A DNA stretch of 29,612 bases from an uncultured Paenibacillaceae bacterium (GCA_937874515.1 CALNBV010000201.1:1-29612); one strand, 5' to 3'. Shown: positions 1 to 8,169, counted from the first letter of the stretch. The notes: a model not told the origin generated them from the sequence alone. Numbers and translations: made by a program.

Positions 1-23
1 CTACACGACGCCTCTTCCGATCT
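1..23. other. Sequencing adapter remnant (artefact)
   Basis: These bases match the 3' end of the Illumina TruSeq universal adapter (CTACACGACGCTCTTCCGATCT) except for one extra C after the CGACGC stretch. They are not genomic sequence. The single-base insertion may explain why trimming missed it. Genomic DNA begins at about position 24, so the window starts at a contig end. Confidence 0.93.
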
Positions 24-69
24 GTAATGGAATACCGATAATAATAAAGACCCAGCGGTTGGGTTTCAC
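24..69 (-). CDS. Clipped 5' end of a divergent gene, unknown product
   Basis: On the reverse strand a GTG codon at 69-67 is preceded, five bases upstream, by a very strong Shine-Dalgarno run (GGGGGGAG, plus-strand 75-82). Fifteen codons follow without a stop before the adapter junction, reading MKPNRWVFIIIGIPL. The Lys/Arg followed by hydrophobic residues is what the start of a membrane or exported protein looks like. Only this fragment is visible, so the family cannot be named. In B. subtilis the minor cardiolipin synthase gene ywjE lies next to ywjF/fadF, which makes a membrane enzyme a reasonable guess and no more. It would be transcribed divergently from fadF. Confidence 0.4.
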
Positions 70-339
70 GTGAACTCCCCCCAGTGCAAAAAAAATGCTT
101 AACATAATCTAATGTCGCTAAGATAAACGTAACCGATTCTCCTATAGATTTATAGGGGTCTTTTATAGATAATGGTGATTTTTTTGTGAAAAAGAACAAA
201 GGAATCTACTTTGTACAACATCCATCTTGTAGTAGCAATTCTATTGGAAAAAATTTTATCGATAAATTTCTTTTATGAAGAAGGAATTCGACGATAGTTG
301 ATAGAATTGTCACTATATTAGATAAAAGCGACATGATTC
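70..339. other. Divergent intergenic region with no supported gene
   Basis: This AT-rich stretch separates the clipped reverse-strand gene from fadF. It contains a small perfect hairpin at 141-156 (6-bp arms CCTATA/TATAGG, 4-base loop) without a T-tract. Short open stretches on both strands lack ribosome binding sites and recognisable motifs. I see nothing else in it apart from the fadF promoter candidate near its right end. Confidence 0.5.
298..326 (+). promoter_or_regulatory. Candidate sigma-A promoter for fadF
   Basis: TTGATA (298-303) and GATAAA (321-326) are separated by exactly 17 bases. Transcription would start near 333, immediately before the inverted repeat at 340-357, a position suited to repression. 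The -10 match is weak, so this is a candidate only. Confidence 0.3.
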
Positions 340-357
340 TGAGCGAACAGTCAGTCA
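340..357. promoter_or_regulatory. FadR-like operator upstream of fadF
   Basis: TGAGCGAACAGTCAGTCA is an imperfect 18-bp inverted repeat. Its reverse complement (TGACTGACTGTTCGCTCA) aligns closely with the repeat at 8128-8145 read in the same sense, and shares the TGAnTGA-N4-TCAnTCA layout with the perfect repeat at 2598-2615. The B. subtilis FadR operator (TGAATGA-type arms around a 4-base centre) has the same architecture. The TetR-family protein encoded at 8170-8796 is the obvious candidate ligand. Confidence 0.6.
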
Positions 358-420
358 ACCAAGAGGAAAAAAAGTCGTTTTTCGCTGCAATTATAATAAA
401 TAAATAAGGAGATGAGACAC

Positions 421-2541
421 TTGGACTTCTTGCCACTGCTTAATTTATTGGCCTTTCTAGCTGCAGTGGGGTACGCGCTTTACTTGTTTGCCCATTTATT
501 GTACAGCCGTATCACTTTTATTAAGTTAGGAAAGAAAGCTGATTTGCAAAAAGATGCAGGAGAGCGAATAAATGCTTTTCTCATCAACGTTTTTGGACAG
601 AAAAAATTATTGAAAGATAAGAAGAGCGGATGGATGCATGTCATTCTATTCTATGGTTTTCTTCTTGTTCAATTTGGAGCCATTGATTTAATTTGGAAGG
701 GGTTAAAACCAGGGTCTCACCTTCCTTTTGGTTCTGCCTATCCCTATTTTCTCTTCATGCAGGAAATAGTCGTTGTTCTTATTTTAATCGCTGTATTGTA
801 TGCCTGGTATCGCAGAAATGTAGAAAAGCTAAAACGCCTTAAAAGAGGATGGAAAGCCAATTTAGTGATTTGGTTAATTAGCATTCTGATGATTAGCACA
901 CTTTTGTCAGAAGCATTAGAACTCCTCTGGCACAAGCATGGTGTAGCTGAGTTTGTTGCTACCCAACCTGTTGCTTCTAGCTTGAGCATTGTTCTCTCTT
1001 TCCTTCCCGCTGGAGCAGTCGTTGCCGGTTTCTATGTATTCTGGTGGATGCACCTTTTAACCTTACTTTTCTTCCTGGTGTACATTCCTCAGGGAAAACA
1101 CGCCCACCTTGTATTTGCACCTTATAACTGGTTGGCAAAAGATAAAACCCGTTCTCCTGGGCGTCTAAGTTCCATGGATTTTGAGAAGTTGGAAGAAGAA
1201 GGTGCGGAAGAGTTTGGTATTGGACGCATTGAGAATTTTACCCAAAACCAATTGATTGATTTGTATGCCTGTGTAGAATGTGGACGTTGCACCAGCATGT
1301 GTCCTGCTGCAGGTACCGGGAAAACCTTATCCCCGGCGGATCTTATTATGAAGTTAAGAGACCATTTAACAGACAAAGGGGCGGCCATTACTTCTAGAAC
1401 GCCATGGATGCCATCCTACCTCTTTAAAAATATGAAAGGTAACCAGCTTGCCTGGCAGTCTAGCCAACAATCCCATACAGAAGTGGCAGCAGCTTCTGAA
1501 GGAAATACAGCCCTTGCTGTTGATTTTGATGTGGAAATGGTTGGAGATATCATTACTGAAGAAGAATTATGGGCATGTACCACTTGCCGCAATTGTGAAG
1601 ACCAGTGCCCTGTTGGTAACGAACATGTAAGTTTCATTGTAGATATGCGCAGATATCTTGTCATGACTCAAGGGCAAATGCCATCTGATGCACAACGTGC
1701 TCTTAATAACATTGAAAGACAAAGCAATCCATGGGGCATTAACCGGAAAGACCGCATGAAATGGCGGGAAGGTCTTGAAGAGTTAGCGCCAACAGTGAAG
1801 GAAAATAAAGAGTTTGAGTATTTATTCTTCGTTGGTTCTATGGGGTCCTTTGATAATCGCTCCATTAAAATTACCCGTTCCTTTATTAATGTAATGAATA
1901 AAGCAGGCATTAATTTCGCGATTCTTGGAAACGAGGAGAAAAACTCCGGGGATACACCAAGACGCTTAGGGAATGAAATGCTGTTCCAGGAATTAGCCAT
2001 GGAGAACATTGGCAACTTCCAAAAATATGGTGTGAAGAAAATCGTAACCATGGATCCCCATGCGTACAATACCTTTAAAAATGAATACCCTGATTTTGGT
2101 TTAGAAGATGTAGAAGTTTACCATCATACAGATTTGCTCGCCCAATGGATTAAAGAAGGCCGTTTGAAACCCGTTAACCAGGTGAAAGAACGGATTACGT
2201 ACCACGATTCCTGCTATCTTGGCAGATATAATGAAGTTTACGATGCACCCCGTGCTATTTTAGAGGCAATTCCCGGTGTAGAAATTGCGGAAATGGCACG
2301 GAATAAATGCGACAGCATGTGTTGCGGTGCCGGCGGCGGCATGATGTGGCAAGAGGAACATCAAGGGAGTCGGGTGAATATTGCCCGGACAGAACAAGCC
2401 CTTGAAGTCAACCCAACGACCATCGGCAGCGCTTGTCCTTATTGCCTAACCATGCTTTCTGATGGTGTAAAAGCAAAGGAAAAAGAAGATTCAGTGCAAA
2501 CCCTGGATCTTGTTGAAATACTGGAGAAAAGTTTGGCATAG
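421..2541 (+). CDS. fadF: FadF-like membrane Fe-S electron-transfer protein
   Basis: The protein resembles Bacillus FadF/YwjF, proposed to pass electrons from acyl-CoA dehydrogenation (via ETF) to membrane quinone. It has about 706 residues. The first ~230 hold several hydrophobic helices like those of the respiratory nitrate reductase gamma subunit. Two 4Fe-4S motifs follow: ACVECGRCTSMCP (from about C284) and ACTTCRNCEDQCP (from about C386). A cysteine-rich CCG domain comes last (HDSCYLGRY near 598, CDSMCCGAGGG near 630), as in heterodisulfide reductase subunits. I place the start at TTG 421: the AAGGAG at 406-411 is nine bases ahead of it, whereas an ATG at 412 would lie against the Shine-Dalgarno itself. 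It leads the acyl-CoA region behind the operator at 340-357. No etfAB genes are in the window. Confidence 0.9.
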   Translation: MDFLPLLNLLAFLAAVGYALYLFAHLLYSRITFIKLGKKADLQKDAGERINAFLINVFGQKKLLKDKKSGWMHVILFYGFLLVQFGAIDLIWKGLKPGSHLPFGSAYPYFLFMQEIVVVLILIAVLYAWYRRNVEKLKRLKRGWKANLVIWLISILMISTLLSEALELLWHKHGVAEFVATQPVASSLSIVLSFLPAGAVVAGFYVFWWMHLLTLLFFLVYIPQGKHAHLVFAPYNWLAKDKTRSPGRLSSMDFEKLEEEGAEEFGIGRIENFTQNQLIDLYACVECGRCTSMCPAAGTGKTLSPADLIMKLRDHLTDKGAAITSRTPWMPSYLFKNMKGNQLAWQSSQQSHTEVAAASEGNTALAVDFDVEMVGDIITEEELWACTTCRNCEDQCPVGNEHVSFIVDMRRYLVMTQGQMPSDAQRALNNIERQSNPWGINRKDRMKWREGLEELAPTVKENKEFEYLFFVGSMGSFDNRSIKITRSFINVMNKAGINFAILGNEEKNSGDTPRRLGNEMLFQELAMENIGNFQKYGVKKIVTMDPHAYNTFKNEYPDFGLEDVEVYHHTDLLAQWIKEGRLKPVNQVKERITYHDSCYLGRYNEVYDAPRAILEAIPGVEIAEMARNKCDSMCCGAGGGMMWQEEHQGSRVNIARTEQALEVNPTTIGSACPYCLTMLSDGVKAKEKEDSVQTLDLVEILEKSLA

Positions 2542-2551
2542 AATTGGTTAT

Positions 2552-2578
2552 GACTGGCGGGGTTCCGTCTCGCCAGTC
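2552..2578 (+). terminator. Hairpin after fadF, possible weak terminator
   Basis: A perfect 8-bp stem (GACTGGCG / CGCCAGTC) with an 11-base loop lies ten bases after the fadF stop. The downstream sequence (GTAAATTTTACC) has no continuous T-run, so termination would be inefficient. It may instead act as an mRNA 3' stabiliser or partial terminator. Confidence 0.4.
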
Positions 2579-2597
2579 GTAAATTTTACCTAATAAA

Positions 2598-2615
2598 TGA
2601 TTGAGCATTCAATCA
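2598..2615. promoter_or_regulatory. Perfect FadR-like operator before the thiolase gene
   Basis: TGATTGAGCATTCAATCA is a perfect inverted repeat with 7-bp arms (TGATTGA / TCAATCA) and a 4-base centre. It lies 33 bases upstream of the thiolase GTG start. It shares its layout with the repeats at 340-357 and 8128-8145, and with known FadR operators of Bacillus. It probably controls the thiolase-to-meaB transcription unit. Confidence 0.72.
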
Positions 2616-2648
2616 GAATTAATACATATTTTGGAGGAGGATTAAGAG

Positions 2649-3833
2649 GTGTCAAAAGCAGTTATTGTTAGTGCAGCCCGTACCCCATTTGGCAAGTTTG
2701 GCGGAACCCTTAAATCTCTGCAAGCTGTTGACCTTGGTGCAATCGCTATTAAGGAAGCTGTTCAACGTGCAGGAATCTCCCCGGAAATGGTTGAGGAAGT
2801 CATTATGGGGATGGTGCTTCAAGGAGGATGTAAACAAATCCCCTCACGCCAGGCAGCGCGAAAAGCAGGATTGCCCTGGGAAGTAGCAACAGAAACAGTC
2901 AATAAAGTTTGTGCTTCTGGTATGCGCAGCGTGACTCTCGCAGACCAAATCATTCGTGCAGGGGATGCTGATATTATAGTCGCTGGCGGGATGGAAAGCA
3001 TGAGTAATGCACCCTATCTCTTAAAAGGCGGCCGCTGGGGAATGCGCATGGGTGATGGGACCGTTGTAGACTTAATGCTCAATGATGGGTTAACAGATGC
3101 CTTCGATGGGTTGCACATGGCTGTACATGGCAGCAATGTGGCTGCGGAATTTGAAATTTCCCGTGAAGAACAAGATCAATGGGCCCTGCGTAGCCAGCAG
3201 TTGGCTATCGCTGCCATGGATGCAGGTCGTTTTAATGAGGAAATTGTTCCTGTGACGATCCCCCAACGTAAAGGGGACCCTTTGGTTATTGATCAAGATG
3301 AATCCCCTCGTCAAACCACCTTAGAACAATTGGCCAAATTGCCTCCTGTCTTTACTAAGACAGGTTCCATTACTGCCGGTAATGCGCCAGGGGTAAACGA
3401 TGGGGCTGGTGCTCTTGTGGTCATGTCCGAAGAAAAAGCGAAAGAACTAGGACTTAAACCACTGGCTACCATTCTCGGACATGCGGAAGTGGGTCAGGAA
3501 GCGCCTTACATTGCTACTACACCAGGTTTAGCTACCAATAAATTATTGAAAAAATTGGGAATGACCATTGATCAAATCGATTTATTCGAAATCAATGAAG
3601 CATTTGCAGCGGTAACTCTCACCAGCGGCCAAATTGCAGGTTGGGATCCGGAAAAAGTGAATGTAAATGGCGGGGCCATTGCCTTTGGCCATCCTATTGG
3701 CGCCAGTGGGGCCCGCATTTTAATGACCTTAATATATGAACTTCGCCGTCGCGGTGGCGGGCTTGGCATCTCAGCCATTTGTTCTGGCGCTGCACAGGGG
3801 GATGCGGTTCTTCTTGAAGTTTACCCTCAATAA
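2649..3833 (+). CDS. Acetyl-CoA acetyltransferase (thiolase)
   Basis: This is a 394-residue thiolase that cleaves 3-ketoacyl-CoA (acetoacetyl-CoA in the short-chain case) with CoA, releasing acetyl-CoA. It has the usual family length. The acylated nucleophile is C88 in VNKVCASGMRS. The NEAFAAV motif, the GHPIGASGA histidine loop and the C-terminal ICSGAAQGDA segment carrying the second active cysteine are all present. The GTG start at 2649 follows GGAGGAGG (2633-2640) by eight bases. It lies after the perfect operator at 2598-2615 and before the hydroxyacyl-CoA dehydrogenase, forming the terminal step of the pathway. Bacillus mmgA and related thiolases are the nearest in style. Biosynthetic use, condensing acetyl-CoA, cannot be ruled out from sequence. 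Confidence 0.93.
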   Translation: MSKAVIVSAARTPFGKFGGTLKSLQAVDLGAIAIKEAVQRAGISPEMVEEVIMGMVLQGGCKQIPSRQAARKAGLPWEVATETVNKVCASGMRSVTLADQIIRAGDADIIVAGGMESMSNAPYLLKGGRWGMRMGDGTVVDLMLNDGLTDAFDGLHMAVHGSNVAAEFEISREEQDQWALRSQQLAIAAMDAGRFNEEIVPVTIPQRKGDPLVIDQDESPRQTTLEQLAKLPPVFTKTGSITAGNAPGVNDGAGALVVMSEEKAKELGLKPLATILGHAEVGQEAPYIATTPGLATNKLLKKLGMTIDQIDLFEINEAFAAVTLTSGQIAGWDPEKVNVNGGAIAFGHPIGASGARILMTLIYELRRRGGGLGISAICSGAAQGDAVLLEVYPQ

Positions 3834-3894
3834 TTGCTTACTTGTTCCTAATAAATAGATAGATTGTTATCCAAAAGGAGGATGTCAAAAAGCC

Positions 3895-4746
3895 ATGGTT
3901 CAAAAATTTATGGTTGTAGGAGCTGGCCAAATGGGCAGCGGGATTGCACAGGTTGCAGCGCAAGCAGGTCTTCAGGTTGTACTCAATGACATTAAAGAAG
4001 AATTTGTACAACGGGGCCTTGGGGTTATTACAAAAAATTTAACCCGTGACGTACAAAAGGGCCGCAAAACTCAGGACGAAATGGATGCCATTTTAAGCCG
4101 GATCCAACCTTCCACTAGTTTAGAAGATGCCAAAGACGTTGACTTTGTCGTTGAAGCCGCTGTTGAGAACATGGAAATTAAAACGAAGATTTTTCAACAA
4201 TTAGATGAAATTGCACCTGCACATGCGATTCTTGCCAGCAATACATCTTCCCTTCCCATTACAGAAGTCGCTGCTGTAACCAAACGTCCAGAACAGGTTA
4301 TTGGTATGCACTTTATGAATCCTGTACCCGTTATGCAACTCATTGAAGTCATTCGTGGCTTAGCGACTTCCGATGAAACCTATAAAATCGTGGCAGACCT
4401 TTCCGAGAAAATGGGGAAAACCGCTGTTGAAGTCAATGATTTCCCAGGCTTTGTTTCCAACCGTATCCTTCTTCCAATGATCAATGAAGCAATCTATTGC
4501 GTTTACGAAGGAGTGGCAACGCCTGAGTCAGTAGATGAAGTGATGAAATTGGGCATGAATCATCCTATGGGTCCATTAACCCTTGCTGACTTCATTGGTT
4601 TGGATACCTGCTTATCTATTATGGAGATCCTTCACGAAGGCCTTGGGGACTCTAAATATCGTCCATGTCCTTTACTACGGAAATACGTTAAAGCAGGCTG
4701 GCTGGGACGTAAATCTGGCCGTGGATTCTATAACTACCAACAATAA
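3895..4746 (+). CDS. 3-hydroxybutyryl-CoA dehydrogenase
   Basis: This NAD(P)-dependent 3-hydroxyacyl-CoA dehydrogenase oxidises 3-hydroxybutyryl-CoA to acetoacetyl-CoA, feeding the thiolase just upstream. At 283 residues it has the length of the stand-alone Hbd/MmgB type rather than a multifunctional FadB. The Rossmann motif GAGQMGSGIAQ is at residues ~9-19, the catalytic histidine is H139 in GMHFMNPVPVM, and the C-terminal dimerisation part starts around FVSNRILLPMINEA. The ATG at 3895 is 13 bases after AAGGAGG (3875-3881). That spacing is long, so the in-frame ATG at 3910 is an alternative. It lies between the thiolase and two acyl-CoA dehydrogenases on the same strand. No crotonase is found nearby. 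Confidence 0.93.
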   Translation: MVQKFMVVGAGQMGSGIAQVAAQAGLQVVLNDIKEEFVQRGLGVITKNLTRDVQKGRKTQDEMDAILSRIQPSTSLEDAKDVDFVVEAAVENMEIKTKIFQQLDEIAPAHAILASNTSSLPITEVAAVTKRPEQVIGMHFMNPVPVMQLIEVIRGLATSDETYKIVADLSEKMGKTAVEVNDFPGFVSNRILLPMINEAIYCVYEGVATPESVDEVMKLGMNHPMGPLTLADFIGLDTCLSIMEILHEGLGDSKYRPCPLLRKYVKAGWLGRKSGRGFYNYQQ

Positions 4747-4788
4747 TAGAGATTGCTAAATAGAGACCATTTAGGAGGGGAGAGGCTA

Positions 4789-5976
4789 GTGGACTTATAT
4801 TTAACAGAAGAGCAGGAAATGATGAGGCGAATGGTTCGGGATTTTGCCAGAGAAGAAATTGCTCCTCTTGTAGAGAGCATGGAGGAAACCGATGAATTCC
4901 CTCTGGCCCTAATCCGTAAAATGGGGGAATACGGATTAATGGGCATCCCTACCCCGGAAGAATGGGGGGGAACAGAAGCCGACTTTCTCTCTTATATTAT
5001 TGCAATCCACGAAATCTCGAAAGTAAGTCCTGCAGTAGGTGTCATCCTATCTGTACATACTTCTCTAGGAATCAACCCTATTCTTTATTTTGGTAACTTT
5101 GAACAAAAGAAAAAATACCTTCCCCGTTTAGCCGGCGGCCATTACATTGGCGCTTTTGCCCTTACGGAGCCCAATGCAGGCTCTGATGCAGCTAAACTGC
5201 GGACCACGGCTGTGAAACAAGGGGATAACTATATTTTAAATGGATCGAAAATCTTCATAACCAATGCTGGAGCTGCCGACATCTTTATTACTTTTGCAAT
5301 AACAGATAAGGATAAAGGAACAAAAGGAATTTCTGCATTTATTGTGGAAAAAGATACTCCAGGGTTCTCCATTGGCAAAGCAGAAAAGAAAATGGGATTG
5401 CATGGTTCCAGTACGTGCGAATTAATTTTTGAAAATGCGGAAGTGCCTGTAGACAATCTACTGGGTGAAGAAGGAATGGGCTTTACCATCGCCATGGCCA
5501 ATTTGGATGTGGGCCGCATTGGGATTGCCGCACAGGCATTAGGCATTGCAGAAGGGGCATTGGAACATGCTATTGCATATAGCAAGGAAAGAAAACAATT
5601 TGGCAAACCTATTTCCGCCCAACAAGCCATTGGTTTTAAATTAGCAGACATGGCTACCCAAACAGAGGCCGCTCGCCTGCTGGTTTACCGGGCAGCTACC
5701 CTTCGCAATGAAGGCCTAAATTGTAGCATGGAAGCTTCCATGGCAAAGCGTTTTTCTACGGATAATGCCATGAAAGTCACAACGGAAGCCATTCAAGTTT
5801 TCGGTGGATATGGCTATAGCCGGGAGTATCCTGTAGAGCGATATTTCCGGGATGCAAAGGTTACACAAATTTACGAAGGTACCAACCAAATTCAACGTTT
5901 GGTGATATCAAAATATTTATTAGTAGACAAAAAAAATTCCAGGGAGCTGAAATGCAATGGACTTCAAACTATCTGA
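4789..5976 (+). CDS. Acyl-CoA dehydrogenase, first tandem copy
   Basis: This FAD-dependent enzyme makes trans-2-enoyl-CoA from acyl-CoA and hands electrons to ETF. I start it at GTG 4789, eight bases after AGGAGGGG (4773-4780). With that start the catalytic glutamate of IYEGTN is residue 363, exactly as in the neighbouring paralogue. The N-terminal helical domain, the FAD/substrate loop (FALTEPNAGSDA) and the C-terminal VFGGYGYSREYPVER block are all intact. It has about 395 residues. After RLVISKYLL it runs on for a 17-residue tail lacking in the paralogue. That tail contains the Shine-Dalgarno of the next gene and overlaps it by 20 bases, implying translational coupling. A short- or branched-chain substrate is likely from context, but it cannot be assigned from sequence. 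Confidence 0.92.
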   Translation: MDLYLTEEQEMMRRMVRDFAREEIAPLVESMEETDEFPLALIRKMGEYGLMGIPTPEEWGGTEADFLSYIIAIHEISKVSPAVGVILSVHTSLGINPILYFGNFEQKKKYLPRLAGGHYIGAFALTEPNAGSDAAKLRTTAVKQGDNYILNGSKIFITNAGAADIFITFAITDKDKGTKGISAFIVEKDTPGFSIGKAEKKMGLHGSSTCELIFENAEVPVDNLLGEEGMGFTIAMANLDVGRIGIAAQALGIAEGALEHAIAYSKERKQFGKPISAQQAIGFKLADMATQTEAARLLVYRAATLRNEGLNCSMEASMAKRFSTDNAMKVTTEAIQVFGGYGYSREYPVERYFRDAKVTQIYEGTNQIQRLVISKYLLVDKKNSRELKCNGLQTI

Positions 5977-7099
5977 AGAGCATGAAATGATTAGAAAAAT
6001 GGTGCGTGATTTCGCGGAAAACGAACTGGCGCCAGGTGCTGGTGAACGTGACGAGGAAGAACACTTTGATATGAATATTTGGAACAAAATGGCTGAGCTT
6101 GGCTTAACCGGGATTCCTTGGGATGAGAAATACGGCGGATCTGGCTTTGACTTTTTAAGCTATGTGATTACAGTAGAAGAACTTTCCCGGGTTGATTCCT
6201 CTGTTGGGGTTACTCTTTCTGCCCATACCTCTTTAGCCTGCTGGCCAATTTGGAAATTCGGTAACGAGGAACAAAAACAAAAATTCCTGAAACCTCTCTC
6301 TGAAGGAAGCAGCATGGGTGCTTACTGTTTAACAGAACCAGGTTCAGGCTCTGACGCTGCAGGCATGAAAACGGTTGCGGTTCGCGACGGAGACGAGTAT
6401 ATTTTAAATGGTAGCAAAATTTTTATCACAAACGGCGGTTTGGCAGATACCTACATTGTATTTGCTGCAACCACTCCTGAATTAAAGCATAAAGGGCAAA
6501 CTGCTTTTATTGTGAAGAGTGATTTCCCTGGCTTTAAAGTTGGAAAAAAGGAGAAGAAATTAGGGATTCGTTCTTCTGCTACCACTGAAATTATTTTCGA
6601 AGATTGCCGGGTTCCTGCAGCCAATGTGTTAGGTGAAGAAGGCCAAGGCTTTAAAATTGCCATGATGACCTTAGACGGTGGCCGTAACGGGATTGCTGCG
6701 CAAGCATTGGGGATTGCCGATGGTGCTCTTACTCAAGCTGTGGCTTATGCCAAAGAACGTGTTCAATTTGGCAAACCAATCGCTTCCCAACAAGCCATTG
6801 CCTTTAAATTAGCGGATATGGCTACTAAAGTTGAAGCAGCACGTCTTCTAACCTATCAAGCAGCTTATTTGGAAGACAACAAAATGCCTTATGGCAAAGC
6901 TTCCGCAATGGCAAAAGTATTTGCCGGAGACACTGCAATGGAAGTAACAACCGAAGCTGTGCAAGTATTCGGTGGATATGGGTACACAAGGGAATATCCC
7001 GTTGAACGTTTTATGAGAGACGCAAAAATAACGCAAATTTACGAAGGAACAAACGAAATTCAACGATTAGTTATTTCCGGGTATTTGTTGCGTGACTAG
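5957..7099 (+). CDS. Acyl-CoA dehydrogenase, second tandem copy
   Basis: This 380-residue paralogue of the preceding gene has the same domain order and the family's normal C-terminus (RLVISGYLLRD). Visible signatures are CLTEPGSGSDA, the VFGGYGYTREYPVER block and the catalytic E363 in IYEGTNEIQ. Its ATG lies inside the end of the first copy, with AGGGAG (5941-5946) ten bases upstream, so it is probably translationally coupled. Two adjacent dehydrogenases usually divide work by chain length or branching; butyryl-CoA and isobutyryl-CoA-type substrates would fit IcmF and Hbd nearby. Electron acceptor should be ETF, with FadF passing electrons on to quinone. Substrate assignment is inference. Confidence 0.93.
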   Translation: MDFKLSEEHEMIRKMVRDFAENELAPGAGERDEEEHFDMNIWNKMAELGLTGIPWDEKYGGSGFDFLSYVITVEELSRVDSSVGVTLSAHTSLACWPIWKFGNEEQKQKFLKPLSEGSSMGAYCLTEPGSGSDAAGMKTVAVRDGDEYILNGSKIFITNGGLADTYIVFAATTPELKHKGQTAFIVKSDFPGFKVGKKEKKLGIRSSATTEIIFEDCRVPAANVLGEEGQGFKIAMMTLDGGRNGIAAQALGIADGALTQAVAYAKERVQFGKPIASQQAIAFKLADMATKVEAARLLTYQAAYLEDNKMPYGKASAMAKVFAGDTAMEVTTEAVQVFGGYGYTREYPVERFMRDAKITQIYEGTNEIQRLVISGYLLRD

Positions 7100-7116
7100 A
7101 AAAGGTTGGTGGCTTC

Positions 7117-8058
7117 ATGCATAACTTAGTGGAAAGAATTCTAAAAGGAGATATCCGGGCCGTTGCCCGGGCCATCTCTTATGTAGAAGATAATCATCCA
7201 GAGAAAACTGAAATTCTACAGGAATTGTATCCTCATACGGGGAAAGCCTATTTGGTCGGGATTACCGGCGCACCAGGAGCAGGCAAAAGTTCACTGGTTA
7301 ATAAATTGATTGGTTATATACGGAAACTGGGACTTTCTGTAGGGATTGTCGCAGTAGACCCTACGAGCCCTTTTACCGGGGGAGCGATTTTAGGGGACCG
7401 TATTCGTATGCAGGATCATTTTCTTGATCCTGACGTATTTATCCGTAGTATGGGTACCCGGGGGAGCCTGGGTGGCCTTTCCCGCAATACAAAAGAAGCT
7501 GTGCGCATTCTTGATGCCTTTGGGAAAGATGTTATTATCATTGAAACCGTAGGCGTAGGCCAATCCGAACTGGATATTATGAATATTGCTGATTCTACCG
7601 CTGTGGTTTTAAATCCTGGCGGTGGGGATACGATTCAGGCCTTTAAAGCGGGTATTATGGAAATTGCCGATCTTTTTGTAGTGAACAAAGCGGATTTAGC
7701 TGGTACAGATAAACTGGTGCGGGAAGTCGAGCAAATGCTGGACCTGGTTAAGCATGATGCCCCATGGCGTCCGCCATTGGTGAAAACCATTACCTTTAAA
7801 AATGAAGGCCTTGATGAATTATGGCAGGCCTTCTTAGACCATAAAGAATTTTCCCTTGATGCAGGGGATTATGAAAAACGCCGTTCTTCCCATCTCAAGG
7901 AAGAAGTGGTTGAGATTGTGAATTATCAGGTGCATCAAATCATTCTGCAACAATTGAAAGATGAACAATACCAGCAGTTAATGGAACAGGTATCCAATCG
8001 ATCTGTTGACCCCTATGTTGTAGCTGGGAAACTGATCGAACAATTAACTGGAAAATAA
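7117..8058 (+). CDS. meaB: MeaB-like G-protein chaperone
   Basis: A 313-residue GTPase of the G3E/MeaB (ArgK, YgfD) family, which protects and loads adenosylcobalamin-dependent acyl-CoA mutases. Walker A is GAPGAGKSS at residues 51-59. The IVAVDPTSPF region and the Mg-binding DRIRMQDH segment follow, then the guanine-specificity motif VVNKADL near residue 190 and a C-terminal dimerisation helix. It begins 17 bases after the second acyl-CoA dehydrogenase and ends just before a terminator hairpin, closing the transcription unit that starts at the thiolase. The B12 mutase in the window, IcmF, already contains a fused MeaB domain. This separate copy may therefore serve another mutase encoded elsewhere, for example methylmalonyl-CoA mutase. 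Confidence 0.92.
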   Translation: MHNLVERILKGDIRAVARAISYVEDNHPEKTEILQELYPHTGKAYLVGITGAPGAGKSSLVNKLIGYIRKLGLSVGIVAVDPTSPFTGGAILGDRIRMQDHFLDPDVFIRSMGTRGSLGGLSRNTKEAVRILDAFGKDVIIIETVGVGQSELDIMNIADSTAVVLNPGGGDTIQAFKAGIMEIADLFVVNKADLAGTDKLVREVEQMLDLVKHDAPWRPPLVKTITFKNEGLDELWQAFLDHKEFSLDAGDYEKRRSSHLKEEVVEIVNYQVHQIILQQLKDEQYQQLMEQVSNRSVDPYVVAGKLIEQLTGK

Positions 8059-8085
8059 AAGACATAGGTTGTCTGTCTGGTGTGG

Positions 8086-8115
8086 AAGAAAAGGCTTTAC
8101 CAAAGCCTTTTCTTT
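8086..8115 (+). terminator. Intrinsic terminator after meaB
   Basis: A perfect 11-bp stem (GAAAAGGCTTT at 8088-8098, AAAGCCTTTTC at 8102-8112) encloses a 3-base loop, and the flanking A/T pairs extend it by two. The following T-run is broken by one C, so it is reasonable rather than ideal. It separates the catabolic unit from the TetR gene. Confidence 0.7.
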
Positions 8116-8127
8116 ACACTGATTTAC

Positions 8128-8145
8128 TGAGTAACCGCTCAGTCA
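8128..8145. promoter_or_regulatory. FadR-like operator upstream of the TetR gene
   Basis: TGAGTAACCGCTCAGTCA is an imperfect 18-bp inverted repeat that also contains perfect 6-bp arms ACTGAG/CTCAGT (8126-8143). It is 24 bases upstream of the TetR start and resembles the repeats before fadF and the thiolase. It is the expected place for autoregulation of the repressor and of icmF downstream. Confidence 0.6.
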
Positions 8146-8169
8146 GGGTATTAAAGGAGAGAAGAGACA

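Noticed and set aside
141..156. CCTATA/TATAGG hairpin as a terminator
   Set aside because: Weak AT stem with no T-run and no upstream gene reading into it on the plus strand.
412..420. ATG 412 as the fadF start
   Set aside because: It directly abuts the AAGGAG ribosome site; TTG 421 has proper spacing.
206..436. Reverse-strand open frame of 76 codons before fadF
   Set aside because: No ribosome site, no recognisable motif, and it overlaps the fadF operator and ribosome site.
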